DNA of 64,000 nucleotides from Chersky-840 sp963810195 (GCA_963810195.1 CAWEMO010000008.1:46077-110076); one strand, 5' to 3'; counted from the first letter of the stretch, positions 1 through 7,775 are shown. The notes: a model not told the origin generated them from the letters alone. Made by a program: numbers and translations.

Positions 1-138
1 TGGGTGGTGCGCGGATACCCAATGCCCACCGGCTTCAAGGTGGCAGAGGTCCTCTCTGACCGCTACCGGCCACGCCTTCCCCGACGTGTTCCCGTTCGAC
101 GATGTCCGTCGGGAGCGACGCCAGCATCCTCTGCGTGA
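1..138 (+). CDS. Possible C-terminal end of a gene entering from the left
   Basis: An open frame runs from the window edge to a TGA at 136-138. Its first half (WVVRGYPMPTGFKVAEVL) has the composition of real protein; the second half is Arg/Pro-rich and could be out-of-frame sequence. No family is recognised. From 139 to 385 I see nothing convincing. Confidence 0.2.
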   Translation, partial: WVVRGYPMPTGFKVAEVLSDRYRPRLPRRVPVRRCPSGATPASSA

Positions 139-385
139 GGCGACGGGGTCGCACCGCGATCGTGATCACTGAAACTACCCGGAGGGCTGTTCCTACCAAC
201 TCGGGGCGGTGACAGTCATATCTGACACGGTGACAGGATGCCCGGCACTATCGGCACCATCAGGAATCCTTTGCAGCGTCTAAAGTTGAATGGCTTGGCG
301 GCGTGGGAACCGCCGCGCTCCGCCCCCCAGCGGCCTGGCGGTTCCCACGCCGCACCCAACAAGCAGAGCAGCACGTAGACGCATC

Positions 386-559
386 ATGAGACTCACCAAA
401 GGGCACATGTTGAGCGAGCACGAGTGGTTTCCTATCTACAGCGCGTGGTCCGAGCGCGAGCGTCGGTGGGTGGCCATGACGTTCTACGAGCACCAGGCCT
501 GGCTCGCGCGCCCGGATCTCGATCCTGTTGAGTTCGCCTCCGGTGAGGTGGCGTCGTGA
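386..559 (+). CDS. Small protein, 'EHxAWLxxPDLDP' family (copy 1)
   Basis: A 57-residue protein of unknown function. It contains MTFYEHQAWLARPDLDP followed by FASGEVAS at the C-terminus. A second gene at 54569-54748 encodes the same core with the same spacing to the stop, and conservation between two distant loci is the main reason to call it real. I chose the ATG at 386 because it gives an N-terminal length matching the other copy (31 against 33 residues before the shared Met); an in-frame Met at 407 and an upstream extension to 290 are alternatives. It is soluble, with no signal peptide or Cys motif. The neighbours give no function. Confidence 0.6.
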   Translation: MRLTKGHMLSEHEWFPIYSAWSERERRWVAMTFYEHQAWLARPDLDPVEFASGEVAS

Positions 560-672
560 CCGGGGGAAGAGGGTATTCGTCGTTGCCTCGGTGGTGACCC
601 CGTACACGCGGTGCGCCGGATGGGTTTGAGTCCGTGGTCGTCGTCCGCCCGACTCTGAGCACCTGAGGAGAT

Positions 673-1359
673 TCAGGGTGTCACCATCACCGGTGAGCCC
701 GTGCCGTCGAGCAGCACTCGGGAACCAAGTGGCCGGGTCAGCTTCACGGTGACCTGGCGCTGCTCGGCTAGAAGCCGACGCGGTCCAGGGGGTCCGATGT
801 CGACGGGCACCGGCACGATGGCGAGCGCTGAACGAACTTCGACGACCTCGGCATTGAGGTAGTCGGCATACGCACGAGGGGTCCCGGCGAAACACATGGT
901 GACGGTGTGCCTCTCGGCATCGGCCACGGCCGTGCTGCCATGCCACGACGGCCCATCGACGCCCTGAGGGAACCAGGCGTGACGTTTGACCCCGGGATCC
1001 AAGACCCAGATCGGCTCTGGGACGCCCGCGATGAGGATCCTCCACGCGGGGAGTGGTCGGCGCCCCCGGTCGGTGACGAACTTAGCTTCATCGAGGACGG
1101 CCATGGTTGCCACGAGAGACGGCCCAGTGTGCTCCTTGCGATCCCTTTGCAGAACATCGAGTATGTCGGATGGAAAGTTGGGTGCGGCGTCGATGGCGCC
1201 GCTCAGAAACGCCTGCTTCGTCACCCCGTCGGGGAAGCCCTGTGGCTTGACGTCAGGGCTTAGCAATACGAGCGGGCGTGGGTTCTGGTCAGCGGGAAAG
1301 GTGGACCAGGCTCTCAGCCTTCGCAGCAGCAGCTCTCGCTTCCTATCGGGCCGGGGCAC
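673..1359 (-). CDS. Hypothetical protein, 228 aa
   Basis: I do not recognise a family. The protein opens with a basic stretch (PRPDRKRELLLRR), has a central part rich in Trp and Pro (PAWRILIAGVPEPIWVLDPG), and ends in alternating beta-like segments. There are no membrane segments, signal peptide or Cys clusters. The frame has normal high-GC third positions through its whole length, and no opposing frame does. The start is a GTG at 1359; a TAGCGT hexamer 7 nt upstream on the minus strand fits the leaderless -10 arrangement seen elsewhere in this window. It stands alone, with no operon partner. Confidence 0.6.
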   Translation of the reverse strand: MPRPDRKRELLLRRLRAWSTFPADQNPRPLVLLSPDVKPQGFPDGVTKQAFLSGAIDAAPNFPSDILDVLQRDRKEHTGPSLVATMAVLDEAKFVTDRGRRPLPAWRILIAGVPEPIWVLDPGVKRHAWFPQGVDGPSWHGSTAVADAERHTVTMCFAGTPRAYADYLNAEVVEVRSALAIVPVPVDIGPPGPRRLLAEQRQVTVKLTRPLGSRVLLDGTGSPVMVTP

Positions 1360-1573
1360 GGAGCCAACGCTATGTTCTGACGCTTCGTCGGTCCTCCTCC
1401 GGCGGCCTCCTGAGCCTGTCCCCCAGTCGTCTCATGACGGGTCGAGGGCGCCCCGCTGCGAATATGGGATGTTCTCAGAACTCCCGCTCATTGATCAGCT
1501 CGCGGTGGAACCCTTACTCGGCCTCCGATGCAAGCGATGAACTGGTTGGCGCGGTGCCACTCAAAATAGGAAA

Positions 1574-1801
1574 CTAACGACTCACCTCGGAGCGAGACCT
1601 TTCCTCATCAAGAACCGGGTCCCGAACCCATCGGCAGATCCGATCAGGCGCCGTCACGGGGCGAAGTCCGGTTTCATGGGCGAAATCGGCGGCGACCGAC
1701 TGAACAGCCACCATCTGGTCGGGCTCGTCGTCGATGTAGGTCACGGTGATCATGTCGTTCCGCTCGTGCCACTCGACGCTAACGATCTCACGCTCGGCCA
1801 T
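1574..1801 (-). CDS. Small protein, 'MAE..SxxW' family (copy 1)
   Basis: A 75-residue acidic protein starting MAEREIVSVEWHERND, then MITVTYIDDEPDQMV, an alpha-helical AVQSVAADFAHETGL stretch and a C-terminal CRWVRDPVLDE. Two other minus-strand genes (2772-2960 and 29598-29840) share the layout: MAE(R/Q), a Ser-x-x-Trp beta strand, a Tyr-x-Asp/Gly turn, an Ala-rich helix, and a late Trp with nearby Arg or Asp. That suggests a small beta-beta-alpha domain, function unknown. The start ATG at 1801 follows a GGGAGG Shine-Dalgarno at 5-nt spacing. Confidence 0.65.
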   Translation of the reverse strand: MAEREIVSVEWHERNDMITVTYIDDEPDQMVAVQSVAADFAHETGLRPVTAPDRICRWVRDPVLDEERSRSEVSR

Positions 1802-2157
1802 CTGGCCTCCCGGGTCTCGCTCACCAAGAGAGGTGAATCATTCTTTCTTTTCGCGATCGAGGATTGTGGTACCCGTCGGCGGCTGGAGTGGAGGGGGCGG
1901 CGGGTGGGTTCTCGATGAAAGGGGGGCCACACAAGAACCCCGCCCGCACATCCCCTCTGATCACCCTCGGCGCCGCAAGGAGTCCCACCACCAAGAGGCT
2001 TAGGTAAGTATGCCCGAGGGTCGAGCGTGTACAAGGGATAAGTACGGTCCGATCACGAGCGCGTACGCACCATGGCAGTGCACCCTGACAGGGCGACCGG
2101 CCCGCATGCACTTCAGATACATCCATCTGTCAGAAAGAAGCTGGGTATCGTCATGCC
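1802..2157. other. Intergenic, no gene seen
   Basis: About 350 bases between a minus-strand and a plus-strand gene. Open frames here are shadows with poor composition. The right end probably holds the promoter of the next gene (TATCGT at 2146-2151, 6 nt before the GTG). Confidence 0.5.
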
Positions 2158-2574
2158 GTGGAATCGATTACCTGTGACTGTGGCAGCAAGGTCCCGATAC
2201 CACGCAACACCGAGGTGATCCCAACAGCCACCACGCCCTGCCTCAAATGCAAGTGGCCATGGGTATTCCATTACGACGCCGATGGGCGCCTGACCTTCTG
2301 TCAGAAGGTGTCGAGCAAGTCCGGTGCCGACGCGCCGTCAAGGCAACATTGGACGTTGCCCGCCTCGGGCGGCGACCATGCATCCGGGGATCCAGACGAC
2401 TCGGCCCGGACCCCGCCGAAGTCCCCTCTGAGAGAAGCAGCCGCGTGCGAGTGTTGCGAAAGAAGTCGTTCCGACCCGTTGACCGGACTCATCGACAGTC
2501 TTATGGTGGTTGGTGCCGGTGACGACCGGTTGACGCCAAGCACGAGCAGACCGGTCCAGAGCCAAGGCTTTTGA
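2158..2574 (+). CDS. Putative zinc-ribbon small protein
   Basis: The N-terminal half looks real: CDCGSKVPIP, then 15-20 residues later CLKCKWPWVFHYDADGRLTFC. The CxC and CxxC pairs suggest a zinc ribbon, and the aromatic block after the second pair resembles a short beta hairpin. From about residue 60 the composition becomes Ser/Pro/Asp-rich and may be disordered or non-native. A further CECCE motif lies near residue 97. The GTG start has TATCGT ending 6 nt upstream, a possible leaderless promoter. No enzyme family is recognised. The Cys-rich fold would fit a nucleic-acid or protein adaptor, but that is inference. Confidence 0.45.
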   Translation: MESITCDCGSKVPIPRNTEVIPTATTPCLKCKWPWVFHYDADGRLTFCQKVSSKSGADAPSRQHWTLPASGGDHASGDPDDSARTPPKSPLREAAACECCERSRSDPLTGLIDSLMVVGAGDDRLTPSTSRPVQSQGF

Positions 2575-2771
2575 AGAGCGGCCCCAGGGGTCGCTCTTCC
2601 ACACTCAATCCGGGGCGCTGCCTGCACATCACGCCCTCAGTGCTCAATGTGTTCGGGCACCCCTGCCCCTGTACGCCAGTGGCGGCGATTCGGGGAGCTG
2701 TGGTGAGCGCCCCGAGTATCCCCAAGCCACGTTACGCCTGACGCAGACCGCTCCTTGGAGCGGTGCGGCAG
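2575..2771. other. Intergenic, no gene seen
   Basis: About 200 bases without a convincing frame on either strand. Confidence 0.4.
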
Positions 2772-2960
2772 TCAGCGTCCCCGAACCCACCTACGAACGT
2801 CGACGCGCGCGAGTGCAGGCTCCAACCCGGCGCCCACTGCGAGCGCGATGGCCACTTCCTCAGACCCGAACAGGTGGTCGGGATCACCCACGTCGTAGAC
2901 CAACTCGATCTGGTCGTCCCGCTGGTGCCAGATGACGCTGGCGACTTGACGCTCAGCCAT
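2772..2960 (-). CDS. Small protein, 'MAE..SxxW' family (copy 2)
   Basis: A 62-residue protein starting MAERQVASVIWHQRDD, followed by IELVYDVGDPDHLFGS, an Ala/Gly helix and a C-terminal VRRWVRGR. It aligns end to end with the proteins at 1574-1801 and 29598-29840. I chose the ATG at 2960 over one three codons upstream because both paralogues begin with MAE. A GGGAG Shine-Dalgarno precedes it. Function unknown. Two paralogues 1 kb apart on the same strand suggest local duplication followed by divergence. Confidence 0.6.
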   Translation of the reverse strand: MAERQVASVIWHQRDDQIELVYDVGDPDHLFGSEEVAIALAVGAGLEPALARVDVRRWVRGR

Positions 2961-3152
2961 CGCTCCCAAACGCTACTCCCTGATCCGGGCGTCACCTAGG
3001 AATCAAACCAATCAATACCGGCTGTGATGTCTCCTCCCCGATGTAGGAGCATCTCTAGACAATGCTGTGCCGAGGGCAAGGGCCGGTCGTCGTCAGGCAT
3101 GGCGATCTACCACCCTCCGGCAACTCGCCAGGCAGTGAGGCAAGCTATCGAC

Positions 3153-3554
3153 ATGCCGACGCTCCCCTGGGTAGACACCCAAGCCACCTCGGACGGGGAG
3201 GTGCTCGTGATGGCCACCCAACTCGACCTGGCGTCACTCAGCACCGTGCCGGGCTTCTTTCGAGCCTCAATGGCGATCCGCAAGCAAGCCAGAACATCGC
3301 CAGGTGCGCTGGGCATCTCGCTCGTGGCGCACCCGAGGAAGAAGCGCTTTCTCACGCTCACGGCGTGGACCAACCGAGAGGCGCTGAACCGGTTTGTGGC
3401 CGCTCCGCCCCACCGTGATGCCATGAAGCGGTATCGGCCCAAGATGAACCACCCCGTGTTCGTCACCTGGAGCATGCCAGCCTCCCTGTTGCCTCCGACA
3501 TGGTCCGAAGCGAGAGAGCGCTTGGAGCACGACCCCAACCGGACGGTGAAGTGA
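3153..3554 (+). CDS. ABM/DUF3291-like alpha-beta barrel protein
   Basis: About 133 residues from the chosen ATG at 3153. The order GEVLVMATQLDLAS, VPGFFRASMAIRKQA, GALGISLVAHPRKKRFLTL, then TAWTNREALNRFV fits the dimeric alpha/beta barrel (ferredoxin-like) fold of antibiotic-biosynthesis-monooxygenase and DUF3291-type proteins, where a 'W.. .eAL..F' helix follows the third strand. The tail HRDAMKRYRPKMNHPVFVTWSM fits the last helix and strand. The longer frame from 3024 has a basic low-quality N-terminus, so I rejected it. Proteins of this fold are often small-molecule oxygenases or stress-related; the substrate cannot be inferred. Confidence 0.6.
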   Translation: MPTLPWVDTQATSDGEVLVMATQLDLASLSTVPGFFRASMAIRKQARTSPGALGISLVAHPRKKRFLTLTAWTNREALNRFVAAPPHRDAMKRYRPKMNHPVFVTWSMPASLLPPTWSEARERLEHDPNRTVK

Positions 3555-3725
3555 GTCGATGGCTACTTCGCCCAGATCGCCGAAGCACCGGACCAAGATG
3601 CGCCATCGTCGTGGCCTGTGGGTCGTCTCGCGCTCGTGCAACTGGTCCGAGGAGGCGGTGTCGCGCTTCAGCGCCGTGATGGCTTTGCCGCGACATCTGG
3701 AGCCACAAGACAAAGTGCACCAGGC

Positions 3726-4118
3726 TCAGGGTTGACTCTCGTCTGTCCCCAGGGTCCGGACGAGTCCGTCCAGGTCCGCAACCGTCACGGTGACCGCCGA
3801 GTGCCCCTTGCGGCCGACCTCTGAGGGCACCTTTTCCCGGAAGTGGACACACACTCCGGCCTTCGTGTTGGTCCCGAAGGTCAGCCCGTCATCCACGAAT
3901 GAGGCCCGGGCTCCGACGGCAGTCCACCACCGATAGCCCCTGGTGATGTGGGCTCCGGTCACGTTGTCAAGGGGAGTCTCCAGCCGCAGGAACCCGAAGG
4001 TCGCCCTGAAGCGACCGTCGTCGGTGATGGTCACCCAGTCCTTCGATGGCCGAACGCCGAAGGGAAGCCATATCGGAGCGAAGTTCATATCCACTGCGTA
4101 GGGGAAGAACTGGCTCAC
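3726..4118 (-). CDS. Conserved hypothetical protein, 130 aa
   Basis: A soluble protein rich in beta strands: NFAPIWLPFGVRPSKDW, VTITDDGRFRATFGF, LRLETPLDNVTGAHI, then VGARASFVDDGLTFGTN and a C-terminal helix VTVADLDGLVRTLG. It looks like a conserved actinobacterial hypothetical of the kind that has a 'W.tItddGRf.A.FG..r.eTPl.Nv' core, but I cannot name the family. Its ATG overlaps the stop of the DUF1918 remnant just upstream by 4 bp (ATGA), so the two were probably translated together. Confidence 0.65.
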   Translation of the reverse strand: MSQFFPYAVDMNFAPIWLPFGVRPSKDWVTITDDGRFRATFGFLRLETPLDNVTGAHITRGYRWWTAVGARASFVDDGLTFGTNTKAGVCVHFREKVPSEVGRKGHSAVTVTVADLDGLVRTLGTDESQP

Positions 4119-4288
4119 CGAGTCGGCTTGTTTGTGGTCTTCTTCGCCGACTTGGCCGCCTTCACCGGAGCCTTGCTCGATGACCCCTTCACTTTGCCGA
4201 TCACCGCGATTGCATCAGGGCCGGGGACAACGGTCGACTCCTCCTCCGAGCCAAGCGTCACCACTGACCTTGGTACCGAAGTACTCAT
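4115..4288 (-). pseudogene. Truncated DUF1918 gene
   Basis: The frame keeps only the second half of a DUF1918 domain: EEESTVVPGPDAIAVIGK followed by a Lys/Ala-rich tail. The intact paralogue at 41212-41460 has EESMVVPGPGAFAVIGKA at the same point, after an N-terminal RVRVASTKVDQVPRDG half that is missing here. The remnant's first codons (MSTSVPRSV) are not homologous. It sits 22 bp downstream of the substrate-binding protein stop and overlaps the next gene by 4 bp. A product could still be made from the ATG at 4288, but it would lack the first SH3-like strands of the domain. Confidence 0.65.
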
Positions 4289-4310
4289 CGATGCCAAACG
4301 GGCGGTGGCG

Positions 4311-5603
4311 TCAGGTGCCGGGTGTCCCCGGCAATGGCGGCACGAGAGCGGTGCTGGTCGGATCGAAGCACAGGTACACCTCATGGGTGCCTGGAACGAC
4401 CTCCGGCACGAACTGGCCGTTCACTACGTGGACTCCCGTCCCGCAGTATGGCGGCTTGCCTGACTTTGCCGTGGAGTGTGCAGTTGTCCAGTTCACGGGC
4501 GACACCAACCCGCCTCCGGTGAAGGCCGTCTCGGCATTGATGGCGGCCACCAACTTCTTCTGGGTCACGTCCCGGCCTACAGCCTTCAGGCCGGACACGA
4601 ACAGGGCGGCCGAGATCCAGCCATCCAGGGCCACCTCGTCGTAGGTGAACGAAGGCTGGTACTTGTGCATCTCCCGGATGTAGTTCTCCATTCCGGGGTA
4701 CACACCGGGAAAGGCTTGAGCTGCCTCGAAGGGCACGTGCTGGAGCCCGAAGTAGACGCCGTTCATGATCGACCCGTACTGCTGCAAGGTGGTCCGGTCA
4801 TACCCGTCCAGCCATAGCTGGTGCATGGTGAGGCCGTTCTGGCTGATGGCACGGGCGAACGCCACGTTCCCGTTTACGTCGAGGCACGACAGTAGAAAGT
4901 CCACGTTGTGCGCTTTCATGTGCAAGACGTCAGCGGTGGGGTCGGCGCCGTAAGCGAGGTTCAGGTCGCTGAACGAGACGTCCAGGCCGAAGGCGCGCAT
5001 ACCCGTGAGTGCCGCCTGGCATGCGTCCGCCGACTGCGGGACGCCGTAGGCGATGATGGCGATCGACTTGGCTCCCAACTGCTGCGCGACATAGGCCTCC
5101 CCCGGCACGGCGGTGGCAAAGCTGAGGTCCGATCCGTAGGTCCCGAACAAGGTGGGCTTGTTCTCCCAGTCCGTCGAAACGACATAGCCGAAAGTCGGCA
5201 TTCCCTGCTGGGCGAGGTAGCTCGCCCCCCCGAAGAAGGGTGTCCCCACCCCCACCACGGCGAAGACGTGGTCCTGTTCCACCAGTTCCTGGGCGTCGGT
5301 GAGGTTGACCGTCGGGCTCCCCTGGTCATCCTCTTGGTGGGTGAGCTTGAGCTTGCGCCCGGCGACCCCGCCCTCGGCGTTGATCATCGAGAAGTACGCC
5401 TCCACGCCGTTCACGACAGGGGCGAAGCCCGACGACAGCGGGCCGCTGACATTGGCGATGCTGCCCACGTCGATCTGGCTCGACGTGACCCCGGGGGCGC
5501 CCCCTCCGGCACTGTTCTTGATTACGGAGTTCGAGCATCCGGCAACCCCGACGGTCAGAACGGCGACTGCAGCCGCGAGCTTCCCATGCCGACGGCGGGC
5601 CAT
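4311..5603 (-). CDS. Branched-chain-type ABC substrate-binding lipoprotein
   Basis: A 430-residue periplasmic-binding protein of the Leu/Ile/Val type (Peripla_BP_6). Residues 1-23 form a lipoprotein signal (basic MARRRHGK, hydrophobic AAAVAVLTVGVAG, Cys23 lipobox VAGC), then Ser/Asn/Gly linker. The family start follows (TSSQIDVGSIANVSGPLSSG), then SMINAEGGVAGRKLKL and the DAQELVEQDHVFAVVG element, all typical of this family. Length is normal. It would sit on the outer face of the membrane and capture a small solute for an ABC importer. No permease or ATPase gene lies near, so it is an orphan or pairs with components elsewhere. The solute is not predictable. A small Cys-motif gene lies 18 bp upstream on the same strand. 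Confidence 0.9.
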   Translation of the reverse strand: MARRRHGKLAAAVAVLTVGVAGCSNSVIKNSAGGGAPGVTSSQIDVGSIANVSGPLSSGFAPVVNGVEAYFSMINAEGGVAGRKLKLTHQEDDQGSPTVNLTDAQELVEQDHVFAVVGVGTPFFGGASYLAQQGMPTFGYVVSTDWENKPTLFGTYGSDLSFATAVPGEAYVAQQLGAKSIAIIAYGVPQSADACQAALTGMRAFGLDVSFSDLNLAYGADPTADVLHMKAHNVDFLLSCLDVNGNVAFARAISQNGLTMHQLWLDGYDRTTLQQYGSIMNGVYFGLQHVPFEAAQAFPGVYPGMENYIREMHKYQPSFTYDEVALDGWISAALFVSGLKAVGRDVTQKKLVAAINAETAFTGGGLVSPVNWTTAHSTAKSGKPPYCGTGVHVVNGQFVPEVVPGTHEVYLCFDPTSTALVPPLPGTPGT

Positions 5604-5621
5604 CGATCCCCCTCTCGCCCG

Positions 5622-5879
5622 TCAGGCAGCCCTGCGGTGGGAGGAGCGAGCTGCCCGGCGAGATGCTGTCCGGCCAACATGCACGCACAGGGCCGCGCCA
5701 AGCCGGTCATGGACAACGCATAGTGACCCGTGGTTGTACACCGACAACAGGGTGGAGCAGCCCTCGTACTTACACACCCGGTCGCGGGGGTAGGCCTTCA
5801 CCCGATGGTGCTCGGCACCGATGATCGGCCCACCGATCGCCTCGTCGTCCAGTGGCTGCATCAACGTATGAGTCTTCAT
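5622..5879 (-). CDS. Small Cys-motif protein, 85 aa
   Basis: The core CKYEGCSTLLSVYNHGSLC, followed by VVHD, has the spacing of a small zinc knuckle (C-x4-C-x12-C-x3-H). I recognise 'C...GC.T.LS.YN....C..H' as a recurring pattern at the end of actinobacterial DNA-binding and mobile-element-associated proteins, but cannot assign a function. The C-terminal 25 residues (GRTASRRAARSSHRRAA) are basic, consistent with nucleic-acid contact. It ends 18 bp before the lipoprotein gene, so they may be cotranscribed. Confidence 0.55.
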   Translation of the reverse strand: MKTHTLMQPLDDEAIGGPIIGAEHHRVKAYPRDRVCKYEGCSTLLSVYNHGSLCVVHDRLGAALCVHVGRTASRRAARSSHRRAA

Positions 5880-6300
5880 AAGGGCAAGGTAGGATGGAGC
5901 CGCTCAGTCGCCCAGAGACCAAGGTCCCGATTGCTCAGTAGGGCGCCATCGTTGGAACGAACCTCTTCCGGGTGTCTCGCTGTGAGGGGCGGCGTCATCA
6001 CCTGGAGCGAACTAGCGCCGGGCCAAGGATGTGTAGCTGCAGACAAAGGTCAAACGGCCCTGATGCCCGTGGCGAGAGGCGTGACTGTTTTCCACCTAGC
6101 CGGGATTGGCAAGGAAGTCGAGGGCGGAGCGGTCTTTGAGGGGGTTGCCTCGGTGCACGCGGCCAAGCCCACGCTGCACAGAATCGCGGCTCCCACGAAT
6201 ATTCGCCACATCGACAGACTTCGACGCACAAGCCCGGTGATTGGTTCCCAAGTCGAGCAACACCAGGAGCCGCTAGTGCGTCAGACATAGGCTGCCGAGC
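5880..6300. other. Intergenic, no gene seen
   Basis: About 420 bases. The open frames on both strands have poor amino-acid composition. I see no repeat or RNA gene. Confidence 0.4.
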
Positions 6301-6465
6301 GTGAACCAGCGCGACATTGGAGGCATAGCCCTCGTAGCCGGGCTGATAGCGGCCGCCGTGGTCGTGTCCGAAGCCTGGGTGACTTTCGCCCTCTCCGCCG
6401 GAGCTGGGCTGTGCATCGGACTCGTGGTCTGGGACGTCTGGCGCGGCGCACGCGCCAGACGCTGA
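6301..6465 (+). CDS. Small two-helix membrane protein, 54 aa
   Basis: From a GTG at 6301 the product is 54 residues: a short polar start (MNQRDIGG), a hydrophobic helix IALVAGLIAAAVVVSEAW, a second helix FALSAGAGLCIGLVVW, and a basic end RGARARRR-type tail that would stay inside the cell. Codon third positions are strongly G/C. There is no clear Shine-Dalgarno, and function is unknown. Two closely spaced helices with a positive tail resemble many actinobacterial orphan membrane peptides. Confidence 0.45.
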   Translation: MNQRDIGGIALVAGLIAAAVVVSEAWVTFALSAGAGLCIGLVVWDVWRGARARR

Positions 6466-6517
6466 CCGGAACACCATTTTTCGGCCTATGCAACCCGTAC
6501 TCTGAGACCAGATGCCC

Positions 6518-6660
6518 TCAGGTTGCGGGGTCCGAGGTCACGAAGGGCACATGCAGCGATTTGGCGGCCCTCTTCTTCACCTGCTCCCCTCGCCGTCCGT
6601 AGCGGGCCTGGTCCTGACATTGGCGTGACCGATGAAGGCCTGCACGACGCCAGAGCCCAA
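6518..6660 (-). pseudogene. Decayed C-terminal tail of a tyrosine recombinase
   Basis: The minus strand reads RRGEQVKKRAAKSLHVPF in one frame and, just upstream in another, the GHANV box of an integrase. The same string occurs intact at 7075-7323 (RRGEQAKKKAAKSLHVPF after VVQRFVGHANVTTTARYD). This is a frameshifted partial copy of the same integrase end, so the two are duplicated tails flanking the GYD gene between them. Only the final ~45 codons remain, and the active-site tyrosine region is broken by the shift. Confidence 0.6.
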
Positions 6661-6668
6661 CGGCTTGG

Positions 6669-7010
6669 TCAGGATGGCGCCGTAGGTGGTCGGTGGTGGG
6701 CGTGGGCGACCTCCGAGGCCTGACCGAGGGCATGGAGGCCCTCTTCAATGGTCAGCAGCGGCGTGGTCTTGAAGGCGCGTACGTCGCCTCCGCTGCTGAT
6801 GGCCACGGACCACGCTGCAGCCCCCCGGTTGTCGGGGAAGTCGACGACACCCACGAGGTCGTAGTCGCCGAAGCAGAAGAAGAGACTCTCGATGGTCCCG
6901 CCGAGGGCCTCGGCCGATGGCCGCACCCGCTCAACCACGTTCTGCGGTTCACGGCTCATCGCAGCCCACGCCTCTGCCGTATAACCCACCTGCACGAGGT
7001 ACTTCGACAT
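6669..7010 (-). CDS. GYD domain protein
   Basis: A 113-residue protein starting MSKYLVQVGYTAEAW. The order beta strand (KYLVQVGYT), helix (NVVERVRPSAEALGGTI), strand with the signature FFCFGDYDLVGVVDFPD, and helix (AAAWSVAISSGGDV) matches the GYD family (after its Gly-Tyr/Asp-Asp motif), a ferredoxin-like fold of unknown biochemical role. The ATG at 7010 follows a strong GGGAGGTGCC Shine-Dalgarno; longer upstream reading has poor composition. The C-terminal extension after LLTIEEGLHALGQ is His/Pro-rich. It lies between two integrase remnants, so it was probably carried by, or trapped in, a mobile element. Confidence 0.8.
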   Translation of the reverse strand: MSKYLVQVGYTAEAWAAMSREPQNVVERVRPSAEALGGTIESLFFCFGDYDLVGVVDFPDNRGAAAWSVAISSGGDVRAFKTTPLLTIEEGLHALGQASEVAHAHHRPPTAPS

Positions 7011-7074
7011 GGCACCTCCCTCAGTCCGTGCCGTACCAAGTGTAAGCCTTGCGGTAGGTGCAACGTCCGCTCGC

Positions 7075-7323
7075 TCAGGTTGCGGCCACCGGGGCTGCGA
7101 ACGGTACGTGGAGCGACTTGGCCGCCTTCTTCTTTGCCTGCTCACCCCGTCGGTCGTATCTCGCCGTTGTCGTGACGTTGGCATGTCCCACAAAGCGCTG
7201 CACGACGCTGATGTCTACCCCAGCATCGAGGAGATCCGATACGCACGACCGGCGCAGGTCATGGGGTGAGAACACCCGCACGTTGGCCTTGGCCTGGAAC
7301 CCAATGAGGATCGGCGGCCCCAT
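7075..7323 (-). pseudogene. Truncated tyrosine recombinase (C-terminal catalytic half)
   Basis: The frame encodes the last ~60 residues of a phage-type integrase: HDLRRSCVSDLLDAGVD (the HxxR box), then VVQRFVGHANVTTTARYD, whose final Tyr is the nucleophile, and a basic Lys-rich end. The N-terminal arm-binding and core domains and the first catalytic Arg are missing, so it cannot act as a recombinase alone. The first ~20 codons (GPPILIGFQAKANVRVFS) are continuous with the domain, and sequence to the right (7324-7385) does not extend it. It is the better preserved of two copies. Confidence 0.7.
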
Positions 7324-7385
7324 TCGAGTTCCGATGCTCTGCGAAATGACGGCCAGCGGAGCAGCCGACAGGGCATTCTTGTTGA

Positions 7386-7736
7386 ATGAGCGATGACTCG
7401 GTTAGTCCGGAGCAGCAGGAGCGGAACCGTCGGCTCTTCGGAAGCTCACCTGTCCCTGAGCCGGTTCCTGCGACAGGTGCTCAAGCGCCTGTACCGGGGA
7501 CTTCAATCTCAGTCGAGGCACGCGCCACCTGTCTGGCAGTCCGATCCAGCCTTGCCGACCTCGCTCACCGACTCGACCAGCCCCCTCCTCGTTACCTCGC
7601 CTACTGTCCACCAATCCCCGCTGACGATGATGTCGCCTGGACCTCGGCGACCCTAATGACCGGAATCCGACACGACCCAGACTTCCCGAGAATCGTCGAC
7701 CACCAAGTCGACAATGACTGGCCCACCGACGCGTGA
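7386..7736 (+). CDS. Hypothetical protein, 116 aa
   Basis: Starts MSDDSVSPEQQERNRRLF, a polar acidic helix, then a Pro/Ala linker (PVPEPVPATGAQAPVPG), a helix SSLADLAHRLDQPPPRYLAY, and an acidic C-terminus ending DNDWPTDA. No family is recognised. The composition and the ordered start argue that it is expressed. Many plasmid or element-borne accessory proteins look like this. It ends 39 bp before the convergent serine recombinase. Confidence 0.5.
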   Translation: MSDDSVSPEQQERNRRLFGSSPVPEPVPATGAQAPVPGTSISVEARATCLAVRSSLADLAHRLDQPPPRYLAYCPPIPADDDVAWTSATLMTGIRHDPDFPRIVDHQVDNDWPTDA

Positions 7737-7775
7737 GCGATCCTGGACGGCCTGCCAGAAGCTAACTGTCGACAG

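Noticed and set aside
5730..6290. 186-aa plus-strand frame between the Cys-motif gene and the small membrane gene
   Set aside because: Poor composition; the first part is antisense to the supported minus-strand gene.
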